A DNA stretch of 64,000 nt from Dolomedes plantarius (lineage: Eukaryota; Arthropoda; Arachnida; Araneae; Dolomedidae), in the NCBI GenBank assembly GCA_907164885.2, contig OU015490.1, positions 241,622,449-241,686,448 of the forward strand, in the 5' to 3' direction. The stretch's first letter is position 1, and each line of letters begins with the position of its first letter. The notes under the pieces were generated by a model, which worked only from the letters and a program-made list of their open reading frames with translations, was not told the origin of the DNA and ran no database searches. The position numbers and the translations under genes are program-made. Below are positions 1 to 10,909 of the stretch, piece by piece.

Positions 1-219
1 GAGTCAGAAAATCAGACCTGTATTAGAAAGTGTGTAGCTATAAATAGAAACTGCTTACAACATTCAAACCTTGCATGTAGAAAAAAAACCTCTTCAAAAT
101 TACGAAAATGTTACTTTGTACACGGACGCTCCCGCTGAAGGGTTAAAAATCACAGCCATTTTTAAAGTTTGAATACATTTAGATTTCAGTTTTATTTTTT
201 ACATTATTATATTATAAGA

Positions 220-889
220 GTAGCTGAAAACCCGCACTTTGCTACGGAGTACATTCAAATTAAATACAACGGTCAATGTATGCAATTGATGTAAAAAAAC
301 TAAAAAAAAATTTATTTATTAAAAAAAATTGTAAAGGATATTTTTATCTACAAAACAATGTAGAAGAAAATATTCAAATTAAATCTAATAGAACATACTA
401 AAGAATATAGTACAGTTAATACAGTACAGTTTGAGGAACATTTCTTTTACTGTATTCTAATATTTTTTGGATAATTCCCAATCGTCTGCCGCATTAGCAA
501 GAAAAAATATTTTTTGTCTATTTCGTTGATATGTACGTGACAAATTCAAGTACCAGAAAAATAAATCACGTGATCAGCGTTTAATAAATTAAATTAAAAA
601 AATTAATCTTTAAAAATTCACCAAAAATCAGAAAATGGAGGTAAAGATTCGAAAAAGATTTAATTTTAAAGGAATTTTTATGATCTTTCTCGTGATATAA
701 ATTTTATAACCCTCAAATTATTTTAAACGCAAACTTAAAAAAAGTAACTAAAATAGCTTAAAAATTTAATTTAAAAAAAAATCTTTCTTAGTGCACCCGT
801 ACACTATAAGAATCGCCATGCAAAATGTCAGCCCTTTGGGTCAAGCGGTTTGGTCTGTGCGTCGTCTGTCAGTCAGTTACGGAACTGTT

Positions 890-892
<3 letters not shown>
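220..892 (+). repeat. Dispersed repeat, Helitron-like family X, copy 1
   Basis: The block beginning TAGCTGAAAACCCGC is repeated in the same orientation at 59415-59785. Shared parts include the opening (TTTGCTA, GAGTACATTCAAATTAAA), a later GAAAATATTCAAATTAAA block and GTGATCAGC near 570. In the second copy this end is a Helitron 3' terminus (CTAG); here the C has become G. The right part (about 790-892) is GC-richer and runs into a TA/TAGA microsatellite. No coding frame is visible. The family assignment is by homology to the second copy, and the right limit is uncertain. Confidence 0.5.
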
Positions 893-936
<44 letters not shown>

Positions 937-947
937 TAGATAGATAG
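893..947. repeat. (TA)n followed by (TAGA)n microsatellite
   Basis: A pure TA run is followed by about five TAGA units. The short frame across it on the minus strand is repeat-encoded and was not called. Confidence 0.95.
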
Positions 948-1137
948 ATAGTAAGTATACTATGTTGTGGCCCATAACAAACATGCATGTGGCCCAAGAG
1001 TAAAAAAACGGTTGAGTACAACTGGTCTAGGATATATACTCGCGTTGCAAATAGAGGAATGCCTTTTCGTGATATGCATGTAACGTACAATTGTGATGCA
1101 AAATATTTATTCACTTCTCACCAGGCACATCTCAACT

Positions 1138-1440
1138 ATGGGTAAAAATGGCAACACACCTCATACACCCGCCGATGAGGCAGACAGAGAAGTGGCGCAG
1201 GTCATGGCTAATCAGATTCTAGAAAATCTGAATATGAGGATTCTGCCTGCCGAGCAACAAAGGGAAGCAGCCAGAGAAAATGCACCAGACCAGCGATTTC
1301 TCTTAAGCGGGGCGGCACGAATCCTGGAAGCGGCGGCAGCAAGAGAGGGTGAGAGACGCCGTGCCGATGGACGAAACCCCCAATACCTTGGAGATAGTGT
1401 CACCCAGCCAAAAGGGACGGTAAAGAGACGACATAGTTAG
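1138..1440 (+). CDS. Uncharacterised small basic protein, possible terminal exon
   Basis: An open frame of 100 codons starts at ATG 1138 (an in-frame ATG also lies at 1093) and ends with TAG at 1438-1440. The product is charged, rich in Ala, Glu and Arg, with a predicted helical Glu/Arg/Ala middle (EQQREAARENA, AAAAREGERRR) and a basic tail ending KRRHS. I recognise no domain. Its base composition is clearly more GC-rich than the AT-rich surroundings, which argues for coding or recent insertion. CTTCTCACCAG at 1114-1124 would serve as a splice acceptor just before the second ATG, and AATAAA follows at about 1465, so it could be the last exon of a host gene or the ORF1 remnant of a retroelement. 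Function unknown. Confidence 0.35.
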   Translation: MGKNGNTPHTPADEADREVAQVMANQILENLNMRILPAEQQREAARENAPDQRFLLSGAARILEAAAAREGERRRADGRNPQYLGDSVTQPKGTVKRRHS

Positions 1441-1574
1441 GACCCAATGCAGCTTGTGCTCAAGAATAAATATTTTTTTAGCTTAAAATGTTTTTAAGAT
1501 TTTTGTTAAACGTTTTTAAGACTTAATCAGGTCTATTTTAAATACTTGAAAAAGCAATGACATTCGGTTTGCTC

Positions 1575-2483
1575 TAGGGATGAGACATCGATGTCGATGT
1601 TTTCAAAACATCGATGTTTTGATAAAAACATCGATGTTTTAAACATCGATTTATTGAAGCCGATGTTTTAAACATCGATTTATTGAAGCCGATGTTTTAA
1701 ACATCGATTTATTGAAGCCGATGTTTTAAACATCGATTTATTGAAGCCGATGTTTTACTTTGTCTCGATGTTTTTTTTTTAATGAAAAAGTACCGTAATA
1801 AAATAAATTACCAAGTAGCATAATTTAAAACTCAGTAAATGTAAGTCTGAATTCTGAAAAGGACGAATACAAAAGGGGGAATGATTCCTTAGCAAACAGA
1901 CAAATGGCAATTAGCAACCAATGAACCAATCAGAGCGCTTGGAATGTTCCTGACACTCCAGAACTTTCCATGGCGTTTTATTTTACAAATAGTATATACA
2001 CGAGTGCATCCATTTAAGTTTTTGTTTTGTTCTGGTTTTATACAAGTTGACGTTAATATTATTAGTAAGATGCCTCCCAAAAGTACCGTTTAGAAGTATT
2101 TTTACAAAACCTCTGGCAAATTGCCGAAATGCAATATTTGCCTTAAGTCCCTCAAAACTTCTGGCAATACCACGAATTTATCTGGACATTTGAAGGCAAA
2201 ACATGGAGGTATTTACAACGAGAATTTTGAGTCATCAATGCAGTCCAAAGCAACCAAGTTTTTGTCATTTGTGTCGGCCCAATCAGAGAGTAAAATTAAA
2301 TCACCCCCTCCCCCCACGACTAACGGAAGTAACATTAATGTTAGAGATTTCTAAAACAGTTTTAAAAAATGGATGTTCTAAAACATCGATGTTTAAAAAC
2401 ATCGATGGCTTTTGGGCGATGTTTTAATATTGGATATCGATGTTTCAAAACATCGATGTTTTGTTATCGATGTCGCATCACTA
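1575..2483. mobile_element. Internally deleted hAT element with BED-finger remnant
   Basis: The ends read TAGGGATGAGACATCGATGT and, on the other strand, TAGTGATGCGACATCGAT. They are flanked by a perfect 8-bp duplication GTTTGCTC (1567-1574 and 2484-2491), the size expected for hAT. Subterminal regions are packed with CATCGATG palindromes, including four copies of a 29-bp unit at 1632-1747, probably transposase-binding arrays. The inside holds only the start of a transposase gene. Confidence 0.9.
2070..2354 (+). pseudogene. hAT transposase N-terminus with BED zinc finger
   Basis: The frame from ATG 2070 has a stop at codon 8 (TAG at 2091-2093, where a Trp codon would be usual) and then stays open to 2354. 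It reads a BED-type finger: CNICLKSLK, then a helical HLKAKHG block giving the C-x2-C and H-x3/4-H ligands. A Ser/Lys/Pro-rich linker follows and the frame ends at a TAA in the right subterminal repeats. The RNase-H-like catalytic domain and the hATC dimerisation region are absent, so this is an internally deleted, non-autonomous copy. Confidence 0.85.
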
Positions 2484-2505
2484 GTTTGCTCTTCTTTTTC
2501 TATCA

Positions 2506-2748
2506 TTAGAAATGGATATTTCGTGTTCTTAATGCAGTCAATTTTTTGTTGTGTAATTCTAATATAGCTTTTTCCTGCATAAGTTTAAACGATTCTACAG
2601 CACCCAAAGAACAATTTCTTGAATTTGGCATCTTCATTTTCTCATTCTTAACACTCGCATTACTATACATAGTTAATATACTCTTAATTGCCACATTCCA
2701 ATGTTTTTGTATGGATAACGTTGTAGAATGTATTAGTGATTTTAACAA
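2506..2748 (-). CDS. Hypothetical fragment, possible coiled-coil C-terminus
   Basis: An 80-codon minus-strand frame directly after the hAT element. Its second half (ESFKLMQEKAILELHNKK) resembles the C-terminal coil of many arthropod Myb/SANT- or MADF-like proteins, but no diagnostic domain is present. The sequence just upstream on the same strand (about 2760-2870) reads a coil-like stretch in another frame, so this may be a decayed gene. It could also be chance in AT-rich DNA. Confidence 0.2.
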   Translation of the reverse strand: MLKSLIHSTTLSIQKHWNVAIKSILTMYSNASVKNEKMKMPNSRNCSLGAVESFKLMQEKAILELHNKKLTALRTRNIHF

Positions 2749-3676
2749 TTAACATTTTATCCTTTGAACTTTGTAACCAGAGTCAGCAGGTCTGAAAGGT
2801 TTGCAAGGTTGTTTGAAGCCGTTCGTAATAGGATTTAAAATAGTTTTCGATCTGCTCTAGTGTGATGTATAAGAAAGCCTTAGCACTCAAAACCAACATA
2901 GAAACATTGTGTTCACTTCTACCATACATAATAACTCCATTATATTTTTCTCTTTACTGATAATTAATTTGTATAACGTATATTCCATTTTAATAGTCAT
3001 GATACTTCTGCATATCGTGTATGTGTTTTGGGATGCTGTTCTGTGAAACGTAGAGCACATAACTGCGGTTTCTAGACTCGTTAGAATACCCATCCCAGCA
3101 AAAATCGTTTATAAGCACAAAAAAGATATCTATATAATAAACAATATTCGTATTCAGCTTCGTGTTTCTAAAATAAATCTTTAAATGATACCCGTTCATT
3201 TTATAATTTTACCTTGGCTTTTTCGTTCAGAAGTTAACCTTTAGTTGCGGAATCGGAGACGATATATCTTATTATAGTACTTCAGCAATGTTTAATATGG
3301 GGGAAAGTATTTGAAGACTTATCAAAAATTTTAAAATAACTTTACAGAAAAACCTACAGGCTATAATTTATATTTCTGGGTATATTTAAATTTGTCCAGC
3401 ATAATCGCACTGTAGGCTTTATTCCTATATTTACTCCATTATTTATATATTTGTTTACCTCAATTTGAGAAGGGGGTTGTATATTTGGTTCTCTAAAAAG
3501 GGGGAAATTCCCAATGAATATAAAATACTTTTTGGTTAATTATTTTCTAGCTATACTTGATGTAAGAGCCATTCAGATATCTGTAGATAATTTTATTTTA
3601 GGACAAAATCATAAATTTCTATTCCATTTCAAACTATTTATTAAATTGATAAAACATTCTACTCAAAATAACATAA
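2749..3676. other. AT-rich stretch without a supportable gene
   Basis: Only short, poorly conserved frames on both strands; no recognisable domain or terminal repeat. Confidence 0.6.
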
Positions 3677-3829
3677 GCTACTCTACATAGCATAGGCTAG
3701 GCTAGGCTAGGCTAGGCTACTCTACATAGGCTAGGCTAGGCTACTCTACATAGGCTAGGCTAGGCTAGGCTACTCTACATAGGCTAGGCTAGGCTAGGCT
3801 ACTCTACATAGGCTAGGCTAGGCTACATA
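3677..3829. repeat. TAGGC-rich minisatellite
   Basis: Runs of the pentamer TAGGC (2-4 each) alternate with TACTCTACA. The array is flanked on both sides by the same 16-bp block TTCTACTCAAAATAAC (about 3657 and 3831), so the array either expanded within, or was inserted beside, a duplicated block. Confidence 0.9.
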
Positions 3830-4069
3830 TTCTACTCAAAATAACATTTTTCTGCTTCACTTTTTACACGCCGCACTATGATTAAAAGGTAACACAAACT
3901 ATTTATTGATAAAAATCATTAAAACTCAAATATAAGAACTATAAGTAATTTTTTTTCCAAAAAAAATTTTTGTATATGATTTACAACATGTTCCCGAAAG
4001 GGAACATTGACGGGGAAACATTTAGTTTTTCCACATGTTTTTATAAAATATGATTAACGACTTTTAAAT
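3830..4069. other. AT-rich stretch, nothing recognised
   Basis: Contains GTTCCCGAAAGGGAAC (about 3989-4004), a perfect palindrome, but no gene. Confidence 0.5.
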
Positions 4070-4860
4070 TCAAATTTCGATTTCTGTGCCCAATTTTTTA
4101 GTAGTTATAAGTAAATTTCTAAAAGTTAAAACACAGGTATAACTTTTTCGCTTAACCTGTGTTATTGCTAAAGAAATAACACATGTTAACCAGCTTGCGG
4201 TAGTCACCGCATGACCTCCAGTCGCCGGGTTTTTTTTAAAGCGAGATGTAATGGACTTGACCAATTGCTTTTGGATGGTCTGCAGAGTCCTTCCTGCATC
4301 ATATAATGGAATTCCGTTTTCGTAACAATCAACTTTTCTTGAGAGAGTCTTCTGGCTTATATCTGGATATTATTGGGTTGCCTTTAGTTATGATGTAATG
4401 CTGCATATTATGTTCTTTAATTTTATCATTTTTATGTTGGGTTTAAGTAAGTTAGGAAATTTATTTAAAATGGCTCTATATTGGTTTTGAAAGGTGTTGG
4501 CAATGAATTTAAGAGTGACACAATTGTTACACAAGGTACCTTTCCTCGTCAATGAGGTGGTACCGTCAATTAGTTTTCTATTTTTACTGTCAACTAATAA
4601 GTTAAGATGTGAAAGAAAGTCTATTCCAACAATAGGTTTATTGACATCTGCGATTATAAAAGGCCAGCTGAAAGATCTGCGTAGTCTCAAATCCAGTTCC
4701 AACAATTTTTGACCATTTGTTTTGATTTTTGCACCGTTAGACTCAAACAGCTCAAGTTTAGAAACAGTTATCAGTTATCCCACCATCGCCTTCGATAAAA
4801 AAAAATATTTCTGCTCCAGTGTCAATTAAAAAAGGGGTTGCTGTTGCGTTGTCACGAATA
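4070..4860 (-). pseudogene. Gypsy-type retrotransposon protease and RT start (3' part)
   Basis: Read from 4860 downward on the minus strand. A retroviral-type aspartic protease signature LIDTGAE lies near 4830, followed after frame breaks by VGIDFLSHLNLLVD, the usual C-terminal protease block of Ty3/gypsy pol. Near 4190-4240, in another frame, GDWRSCGDYRKL is the start of the RT fingers. At least three frameshifts or stops separate these blocks. The protease is split at 4861 by the mariner element, and its upstream part resumes at 6156. The rest of RT, RNase H and integrase are not in this window. Confidence 0.8.
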
Positions 4861-4862
4861 TA

Positions 4863-6153
4863 CAGAGGCTGTTCACACATTTTTTAGACGATGTATATTG
4901 TATTCACAAAACTAAATTACATAAAATTCTTGTGTTTTAACTGTTCTATTTGACATCCCTTATTCTGAACTATCTTTCGACACCGCAATTTCCAGGATAA
5001 TAATGCCTTTTGAAGTGTCAGAAGAGGTATTCTATCCCATTCCTCCTGAACAGCTTTCCAGAGTCCTGTAAGGGTTTTGGGACGACGTTTGGATAATGCA
5101 GATTTTAAAAGTCCGAAAGCACAAAAATCCATAGGTGATACATCGGGAGATTTAGAAGGGATATCAGTGAAGGGTATGGCCTTGATACCAGTTTTTTGTT
5201 CCATTTCTTTTAGGAAATTTACAGTGGATTTTGATGTGTGACTGCTAGCTTTGTCCTGATGGAGTCTCACAGATTGATGGCACTGTGGGTAAAGCGATGG
5301 TATTTCATTCAGAAAAATTGGCGATAAAATATGTTCCTGATAGTATTTGGAGTTAATCTTGACATTTTTTCCACTCTCTTTATTTTTAACTTGCCATTAT
5401 AAGAAAAACCAGCAACAATTATGAATCCCTTAGAAAAACTTTCTTTCGATTCTTTGAACCATGTACTTAAATTTTTTTCTCCCCTTTTCTGATAATAAAT
5501 GGCTCTTTTTTTTTGTTGCAATCATTTAAATACACCCATGATTCATCTATTGTGACAATTGTTTTCCATTTTTCTTTGGATAAGTGTTTCTTATATAGAA
5601 TTCTGCAGCGTGCCCTGCGTTCAGCGATATGATTTGGAAGAAGACGATGCACATTTCGTTTTTTCGCTTTCTTAAGATTTAAATCAACGTTTATCATTTT
5701 GTTTACAGTGGACACCGAGCATTTTAATGATTTTGCAACTGTCCTTTGACTAGGGGATTTTCTTTTAACATTAAACAACGTACCTTTGCAATAGTCGAAG
5801 ATGTCCGTTTTTTCCTTGGATACTTGTTGGGAATTTCTGTCCCACTTGAGGCTCCAATTTGACGTTTTTTTTCCTTTCTTGCTGACGATATTACCTATCG
5901 ACGCTTTAGATATCACAAAACCATGACACTCACATCGCTTTTGGATAACTGAGTATGCATATTTCTCTTCGGAAAGTGCATAAATGTAGCCTTCGAACCA
6001 CTGCTTTGTTAAAAACGCCATTTTGAATAAAAACAACTTTCAAGCCGCAGACGATAATTTTGACTTTTAAAAACATAGTACAATTGCAATTATTTCTTTT
6101 GCAGCAAACGAATTCTTATTACCGCTTACCAAAATCGTCTAAAAAATGTGCGA
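4863..6153 (-). mobile_element. Mariner-like element, DD41D (rosa/Visitor) type
   Basis: Near-perfect inverted termini CAGAGGCTGTTCACACATTT (left) and CAGAGGCTGTTCGCACATTT (right, opposite strand) continue to about 30 bp (…TTTAGACGAT). TA sits on both sides (4861-4862 and 6154-6155). The 1291-bp element lies in the gypsy protease gene, and the protease frame joins across it when it and one TA are removed. Confidence 0.93.
4917..6021 (-). pseudogene. Mariner transposase, DD41D
   Basis: Start MAFLTKQWFE at 6021, stop at 4917. Helix-turn-helix region in the first 110 codons (RTVAKSLKCSVSTVNKM), then catalytic segments TIDESWVYL (first Asp), LHQDKASSH (second Asp) and SPDVSPMDF (third Asp). Counting between the second and third Asp gives 41 residues, matching the DD41D group of Tc1/mariner rather than DD34D mariner or DD34E Tc1. 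Two frame breaks are visible, at the T-run near 5505-5515 and near 5365, so this copy cannot make a full protein. All three catalytic Asp codons are retained, suggesting fairly recent decay. Confidence 0.88.
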
Positions 6154-6155
6154 AC

Positions 6156-6410
6156 AGCCTCTGTATAGACATAGACGACTCAGCTCGACCCCTTGACCTT
6201 CGGTCGCCCTCGAAAGTCGGGGATTCAGTTTTTCTGTTTCGTAGAAAAAGGATTAAAAACACTTTCGAAATGTTCGTAAAAATCGACCATTTAAAGTTTG
6301 TCGGATATCTTAAAGCAAAACAAATAAAATTTTATAACTTACCAGAAAGCCACGTTTTGAAGAAACATTTGTGGAAAGGATTTTGGATAGTCTGAATTGC
6401 ATCTGCCATT
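6156..6410 (-). pseudogene. Upstream part of the interrupted gypsy protease
   Basis: On the minus strand, the frame next to the mariner insertion reads SRxxYVYIRD-type sequence that leads into the protease across the insertion, preceded by charged, degraded gag-pol junction sequence. Beyond about 6410 no further gypsy sequence is recognised. Confidence 0.5.
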
Positions 6411-6720
6411 TTTTTTTTTAAAGATATCCCCCAAAAATGCAATACGTAAAATTTCTTATGATGAAAATATCCACAAGAACCATTTACCTATTTTTCAGGG
6501 GCCCATGAGATATTAATTCTGAGAGCTTTGAGCTAGCGATAAAGTATTGGCAAGTAGTGTCGAAATTGTGTGCGCTTTCTTCTGTTTGCAGTTGAGTTAG
6601 CACTGATATAAATTTCTAATTTACACCTCCGGCACCTCCACGTGGAGTCTGCCGAATGATGGACTGCAAACGCCGTAGGAGCGTGGGGTTAAAAGTTGTC
6701 TGACAAACGCAGCCAAAAAA
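6411..6720 (+). other. Possible LINE 5' untranslated region
   Basis: No frame. From about 6540 the sequence becomes GC-richer (CTCCGGCACCTCCACGTGGA) and leads directly into the LINE ORF1 relic, so it may be that element's 5' region. The left boundary is not defined. Confidence 0.35.
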
Positions 6721-7744
6721 ATGGAGGCTGCGAGTGAAAAGTGGCAGGAAATGAGAGTATTAACCGATGATTTGGTTAAGCTGAAGTATCGGTACGTCTA
6801 AATTAACAGTAGATCAAAAACGGCAAATAAATGAGGATGTTGCTCAGATTGCAAACTCTATTACGGAACAGCCCAAAAAATTATACAGTTTTTGAAGGGG
6901 CAAATTGGTGTACTCGAGAATCAGAAGGCTAAAACCTTTGCGGAAGCTGTAAGAGCAAAACGTTTAGAGAGGAAGAAAGTGGAGAGAAAATATAAGAGAG
7001 TAGAGAAATATGAGGTGGAAATTATACCCACCGCAAAGCAGGATTCTGAGGACACAAAAAAAGGAAATTAAGATAATGAAATCCGAGGAATTTGGTTTAG
7101 GTATTAAAACCTGTAGAAAGACGGGTAAAGGTGGTATCATTGTGAGAGTTGATAAGGAGAAGGAAGTTGAAACATTCTTAGGAGGGTTTCATGACATAAT
7201 TGAGTTAAGTTGTGATTATGAAACTAAAATACAGAAAAAGAAAGATCCGAATATTGTAATATTCGATGTCGAAGAGGAATATAAAAGTGAAGAGTTTATA
7301 AAAATCTTAAAACGGCAAAATGAGGAAGTTAGAGAAATGGACATAGACGTAGTGACGAGCTTTAAAACTAAAAAAGGATACAACTGGGTTCTCCGCTTGA
7401 AAGGAGCTGATTATAAGAGAATAGTGAAAGTGAGAAGGTTCAAGGTCGGCTGGATGCAGCATGCGTGGAAGGACTACTTGAGACCTGCGATATGTTACAA
7501 GTGCTGGAGTATTGGGCATGTGGCGAAACATTGTAAAAAAGAAAGGAAATGTAAAGTGTGCGCAGAGAAAGAACATGGAGATAGGCCATGTAAGAGGGGA
7601 ACTATTTGTGGAAGTTGCGAGAGACGCCAAAAGAAACGGGACTGAATATTAAAGTGGACCATTTGCCGACCAATGTCGGCTGTTGCAGTTATAAAGAAGC
7701 GGTGGAGAGGCTGATAGCCTCCACGGATTATGGACAGACACGGA
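6721..7744 (+). pseudogene. LINE ORF1 (gag-like, CCHC zinc knuckles), R1/I-type
   Basis: Begins at ATG 6721 (MEAASEKWQEM). It shows a coiled Lys/Glu-rich part (AEAVRAKRLERKKVERKYKR, about 6940-7005), then an open frame 7010-7645 with an RRM-like core (GGIIVRVDKEKEVETFL). Zinc knuckles follow: CYKCWSIGHVAKHC (C-x2-C-x4-H-x4-C) and CKVCAEKEHGDRPC, with a third degraded one before TAG at about 7742. At least three frame changes (about 6790, an A-run near 7060, 7645) break it. The C-terminal knuckles are typical of nucleic-acid-binding ORF1p of R1/I/Jockey-like LINEs. No ORF2 follows: the element stops before the Helitron start. Confidence 0.75.
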
Positions 7745-8439
7745 CTGGCGCTGAATAGGCTGGACTTCGTATTTTGGAAATAACTCTTATTTGTAACAGA
7801 CTTTGTGAAAGTATCTTGTATTGTTTCCTGCACGAGTTGTGCAGGAGTATTATTGTCGGGTGCGCAGGAGGATATGAAGTAAAATATATTTAAAACAAAG
7901 TTTAGCTAAATGTTAAAATATTAACATCGTTGTGATCAGTTATCTAACCTTCTTACAAAAGCTATTTATTTTGACACAAAAAAAGTTTCTGATAAAATGA
8001 TACTCAGAACTTTATGTGATGTCCTTGTTTCAATAAAATCTATATAAATAAAAATGTAAATGTTCGTTTGTTCAAAACCGTAAGTTCTTCACTGTAAGTT
8101 CAGTCGTAAGTTCTTCACTGATTTCTTTGAAATTTTGACACAGCATTGCATTCGAATACGTGAGTGTTTCTATATACCTATTATATAGATGCCACGCCTG
8201 TGACAGGTATAAACATGCTTTTTTTAAAACGCACGCTATACTAAATATTTTACGGCAAACGAGAAATGTCTTTCCCTTCCCCCTCCGAACAGAAATTTGT
8301 CATGGTGGGGTTTGACCCCAATATCAGCTATCCCCACAGGTCATAAAGTACGCAGATATCGTTCTAGACAATAAAAGACGACTGAAGAGATAAGAGAACG
8401 CACATGACTGAAGATGTTTTCCGTCGAATACGCGGGTAA

Positions 8440-10909
8440 AATTCAAATATGAACATGGATTTCACTGCAGAAATCTACAACGAAGCGTTGATAATGATTT
8501 AGATTTGTGCTTAGAAATCGCGAACAAAGTTCTCAATCAGTTGGGAATGCCATCACCGAATCGATCTGTTGATGCTTCGTTCGATGTAGAATTGCGCCGT
8601 GAACAAAATTACAACACGGGTAATCTTTTGTCGTATGTGCAATCAAATATTCCTAATCTAACGCTTGAGCAAAATGGCATTTACGATCAAATAATGCAAA
8701 CTGTCAATAACGGGGTTGGAGAAATCTTCTTCGATACGCCAGGAGGAACTGGTAAAACGTTCCTAATTAGATTGATTCTGGTAGAAATTCGATCCCAAAA
8801 TGACATAGCCTTAGCTCTTGCGTCTTCCGGAATAGCTGCGACATTGCTACCAGGTGGAAGAACTGCACATTCCGCTTTGAAATTGCCATTAAACATGCAA
8901 TTCTTTGAAACTCCCACGTGCAACATTTCCAAAGCATCCGGCATGGGAAAAGTATTGCAGAAAGGCAAACTTATTGTTTGGGATGAATGTACAATGGCAC
9001 ACAAAATCAATCGCTCGAGGCTCTTGATCGATCATTGCAAGATTTGCGTGGAAACATCAGACCATTTAGCAACGTATTAATATTGCTTGCAGCAGATTTC
9101 AGGAAAACATTACCTAAAATTCCTCGATCGACACCAGCGTACGAAATTGTTGTGAAGGATCCACAATTTGGACATTTTGAACTCCTTCCAACGTTATAGC
9201 CATTTTGTTCATCCAACACGATTACGGGGCATAAAACGGCCATATTGGAACTGCACCAATTTTCCAAGAAACATCACCCCTCCTGAATTCCTCAGGACGC
9301 GGGAAAGAAATTCCAGGAAATTCAACGGACTTCCAATTTTCTTGGAAATAAGCGTACCACGTGGGTCAACCATGGGAATGTCAGAGCATCCTGCCCTCGA
9401 ATAAAAAACTCGAAGAGGCAATAAATTTACGTGAATAACTAACCTGGGGAGGGGTTATGATAAAGATTGGGGGAGCCCCGAGTGTGGGAGAAACGACGTT
9501 CGGAGAGAGAGCGAGGGAGCGATTGGAGGTAGCGAGCTGCAAGAGAGCCTGGGAAGGAAAGACGCCCCCGTAAAATGGCGAGATACCCGTCTTCAACCGC
9601 CAGCACCGAATCCTGTTGCTTCCGCCAATGAAGAGCCACATGAATTTCTACCCGATGCCTAAATCCTCCTCCTGTAGAAGTACCTCAACGAAGCCATGCT
9701 CTGCTGTTTTCTTCAAATCTCCCCAGGTTGGTCATAAATTCCCCCTCTAAATAGTGCTCATGCCTTCTGAGAGATTACGAGACTTTTATTTCACTCGACC
9801 CGTAATGGTTATGCCGCAGGAAGCGGATGAAGTATGCCCTAATTCGGTTAAAAATATGTATAGCCAAGATCTTAAATATAATATGTAAACCCGACCTTTT
9901 CTTGTAATATATTGTATAATAAATGTTGTTATTTTTATTTATAAACGCATAGTTACCTTTGGAGTTCACCTCCCTAAATTTACACAACGCAAAGGGGTAT
10001 CTCTGGTACCCCTCATAACAGAAATAAATGCTTGCCTGAAATACTCTACTTTGTGTCGGCACGTAAAGACGTTGAAATTATCTACAAATATGCGTGACCA
10101 TCTGCAAAGCGATCGATCAGCTGAGTTATTCTCACATCAATAGTTGGAAATTGGGAACGGAAAGGTACCGGTTGATCTGACATCAGGACGAATTTCATTG
10201 CCTCATAACTTCTGCAATTTAGTATCGTCAAAAGAAGAATTGGTTGAAAAAGTATTTCTCAATATTCAAACCAATTATAAGAATCATGATTGGATGAGTG
10301 AATGAGCTATTCTTGCCGCCAAGGTTGACCGATGAAGACGTCTACGAACTTAACAATATCATTCAGTATGTATAACATTTAAAGCGAGGCAGTCACATAC
10401 ATGTCCGGCGACACTGTTGTGGAAGCAGATGAAACGGTTCATTATCCAACAGAATTTTTTAATTCACTCGATCTGACAAAGATGCCACAGCACGTACTGC
10501 AATTGAAAATCGGCTTGCCAATTATAATGTTGTGAAATATCAACCAACCAAAGCTTTGCAACGGCACGCGGCTTGCGTAAAAAAATTACTGAGCAACGTC
10601 GTAGAAGGACCAATCTTGACGGGACCATTCAAAGGTGAAAATGTCCTCATTCCTCGCATTCCCATGATCCCAACGGATATGCCATTTAAATTTAAGAGAT
10701 TGCAATTCCCAATTCGATTGACGTTTGCAATAACCTTCAAAAAAGCTCAGGGCCAATCTTTACAATTGTGCGGGTTAGATTTAGACACGGATTGTTTTAC
10801 ACATGGACAATTATATGTTGTGTGTTCTGGAGTCGGAAAACCAGACAATCTATACATCTGCACAGACAATGGAAAAACAAAAAATATTGTATTCACACAA
10901 GTCTTGTAA
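8440..10909 (+). pseudogene. Helitron Pif1-like helicase, split by a solo LTR
   Basis: Superfamily 1 helicase of Helitrons. Visible motifs: Walker A PGGTGKTFLI (about 8740), ALASSGIAATLLPGG (motif Ia region), KLIVWDECTMAHK (Walker B DE), then LAADFRKTLPKIPRSTPA in a shifted frame (about 9080). After the LTR the gene resumes with the HVKTLKLSTNMR region (10045), and the C-terminal block KKAQGQSLQLCGLDL…HGQLYVVCSGVGKPDNL (about 10740-10850) ends at TAA 10907-10909. Frameshifts near 9005 and 10300-10530 also break it. The zinc-finger and HUH nuclease parts of RepHel are deleted. Confidence 0.9.
9148..10020 (+). mobile_element. Solo LTR with 5-bp target duplication
   Basis: An 873-bp insert begins TGTTGTGAAGG and ends CCCTCATAACA. 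It is flanked by GAAAT on both sides (9143-9147 and 10021-10025). Removing the insert and one GAAAT restores the Pif1 frame (…PAYEI/NACLKY…). TG…CA ends, TGTT/AACA symmetry, 5-bp duplication and a polyadenylation signal (AATAAA, about 9919) fit a BEL/Pao or gypsy LTR left by recombination. Several long frames inside it are non-coding. Confidence 0.92.

Noticed and set aside
3677..3829. Telomere or CRISPR array
   Set aside because: The pentamer is TAGGC with irregular grouping and no spacers; it is an interstitial minisatellite in a eukaryotic genome.
9168..9641. Several 66-86-codon frames between the helicase parts
   Set aside because: They lie inside the solo LTR, overlap on both strands and have no domain.
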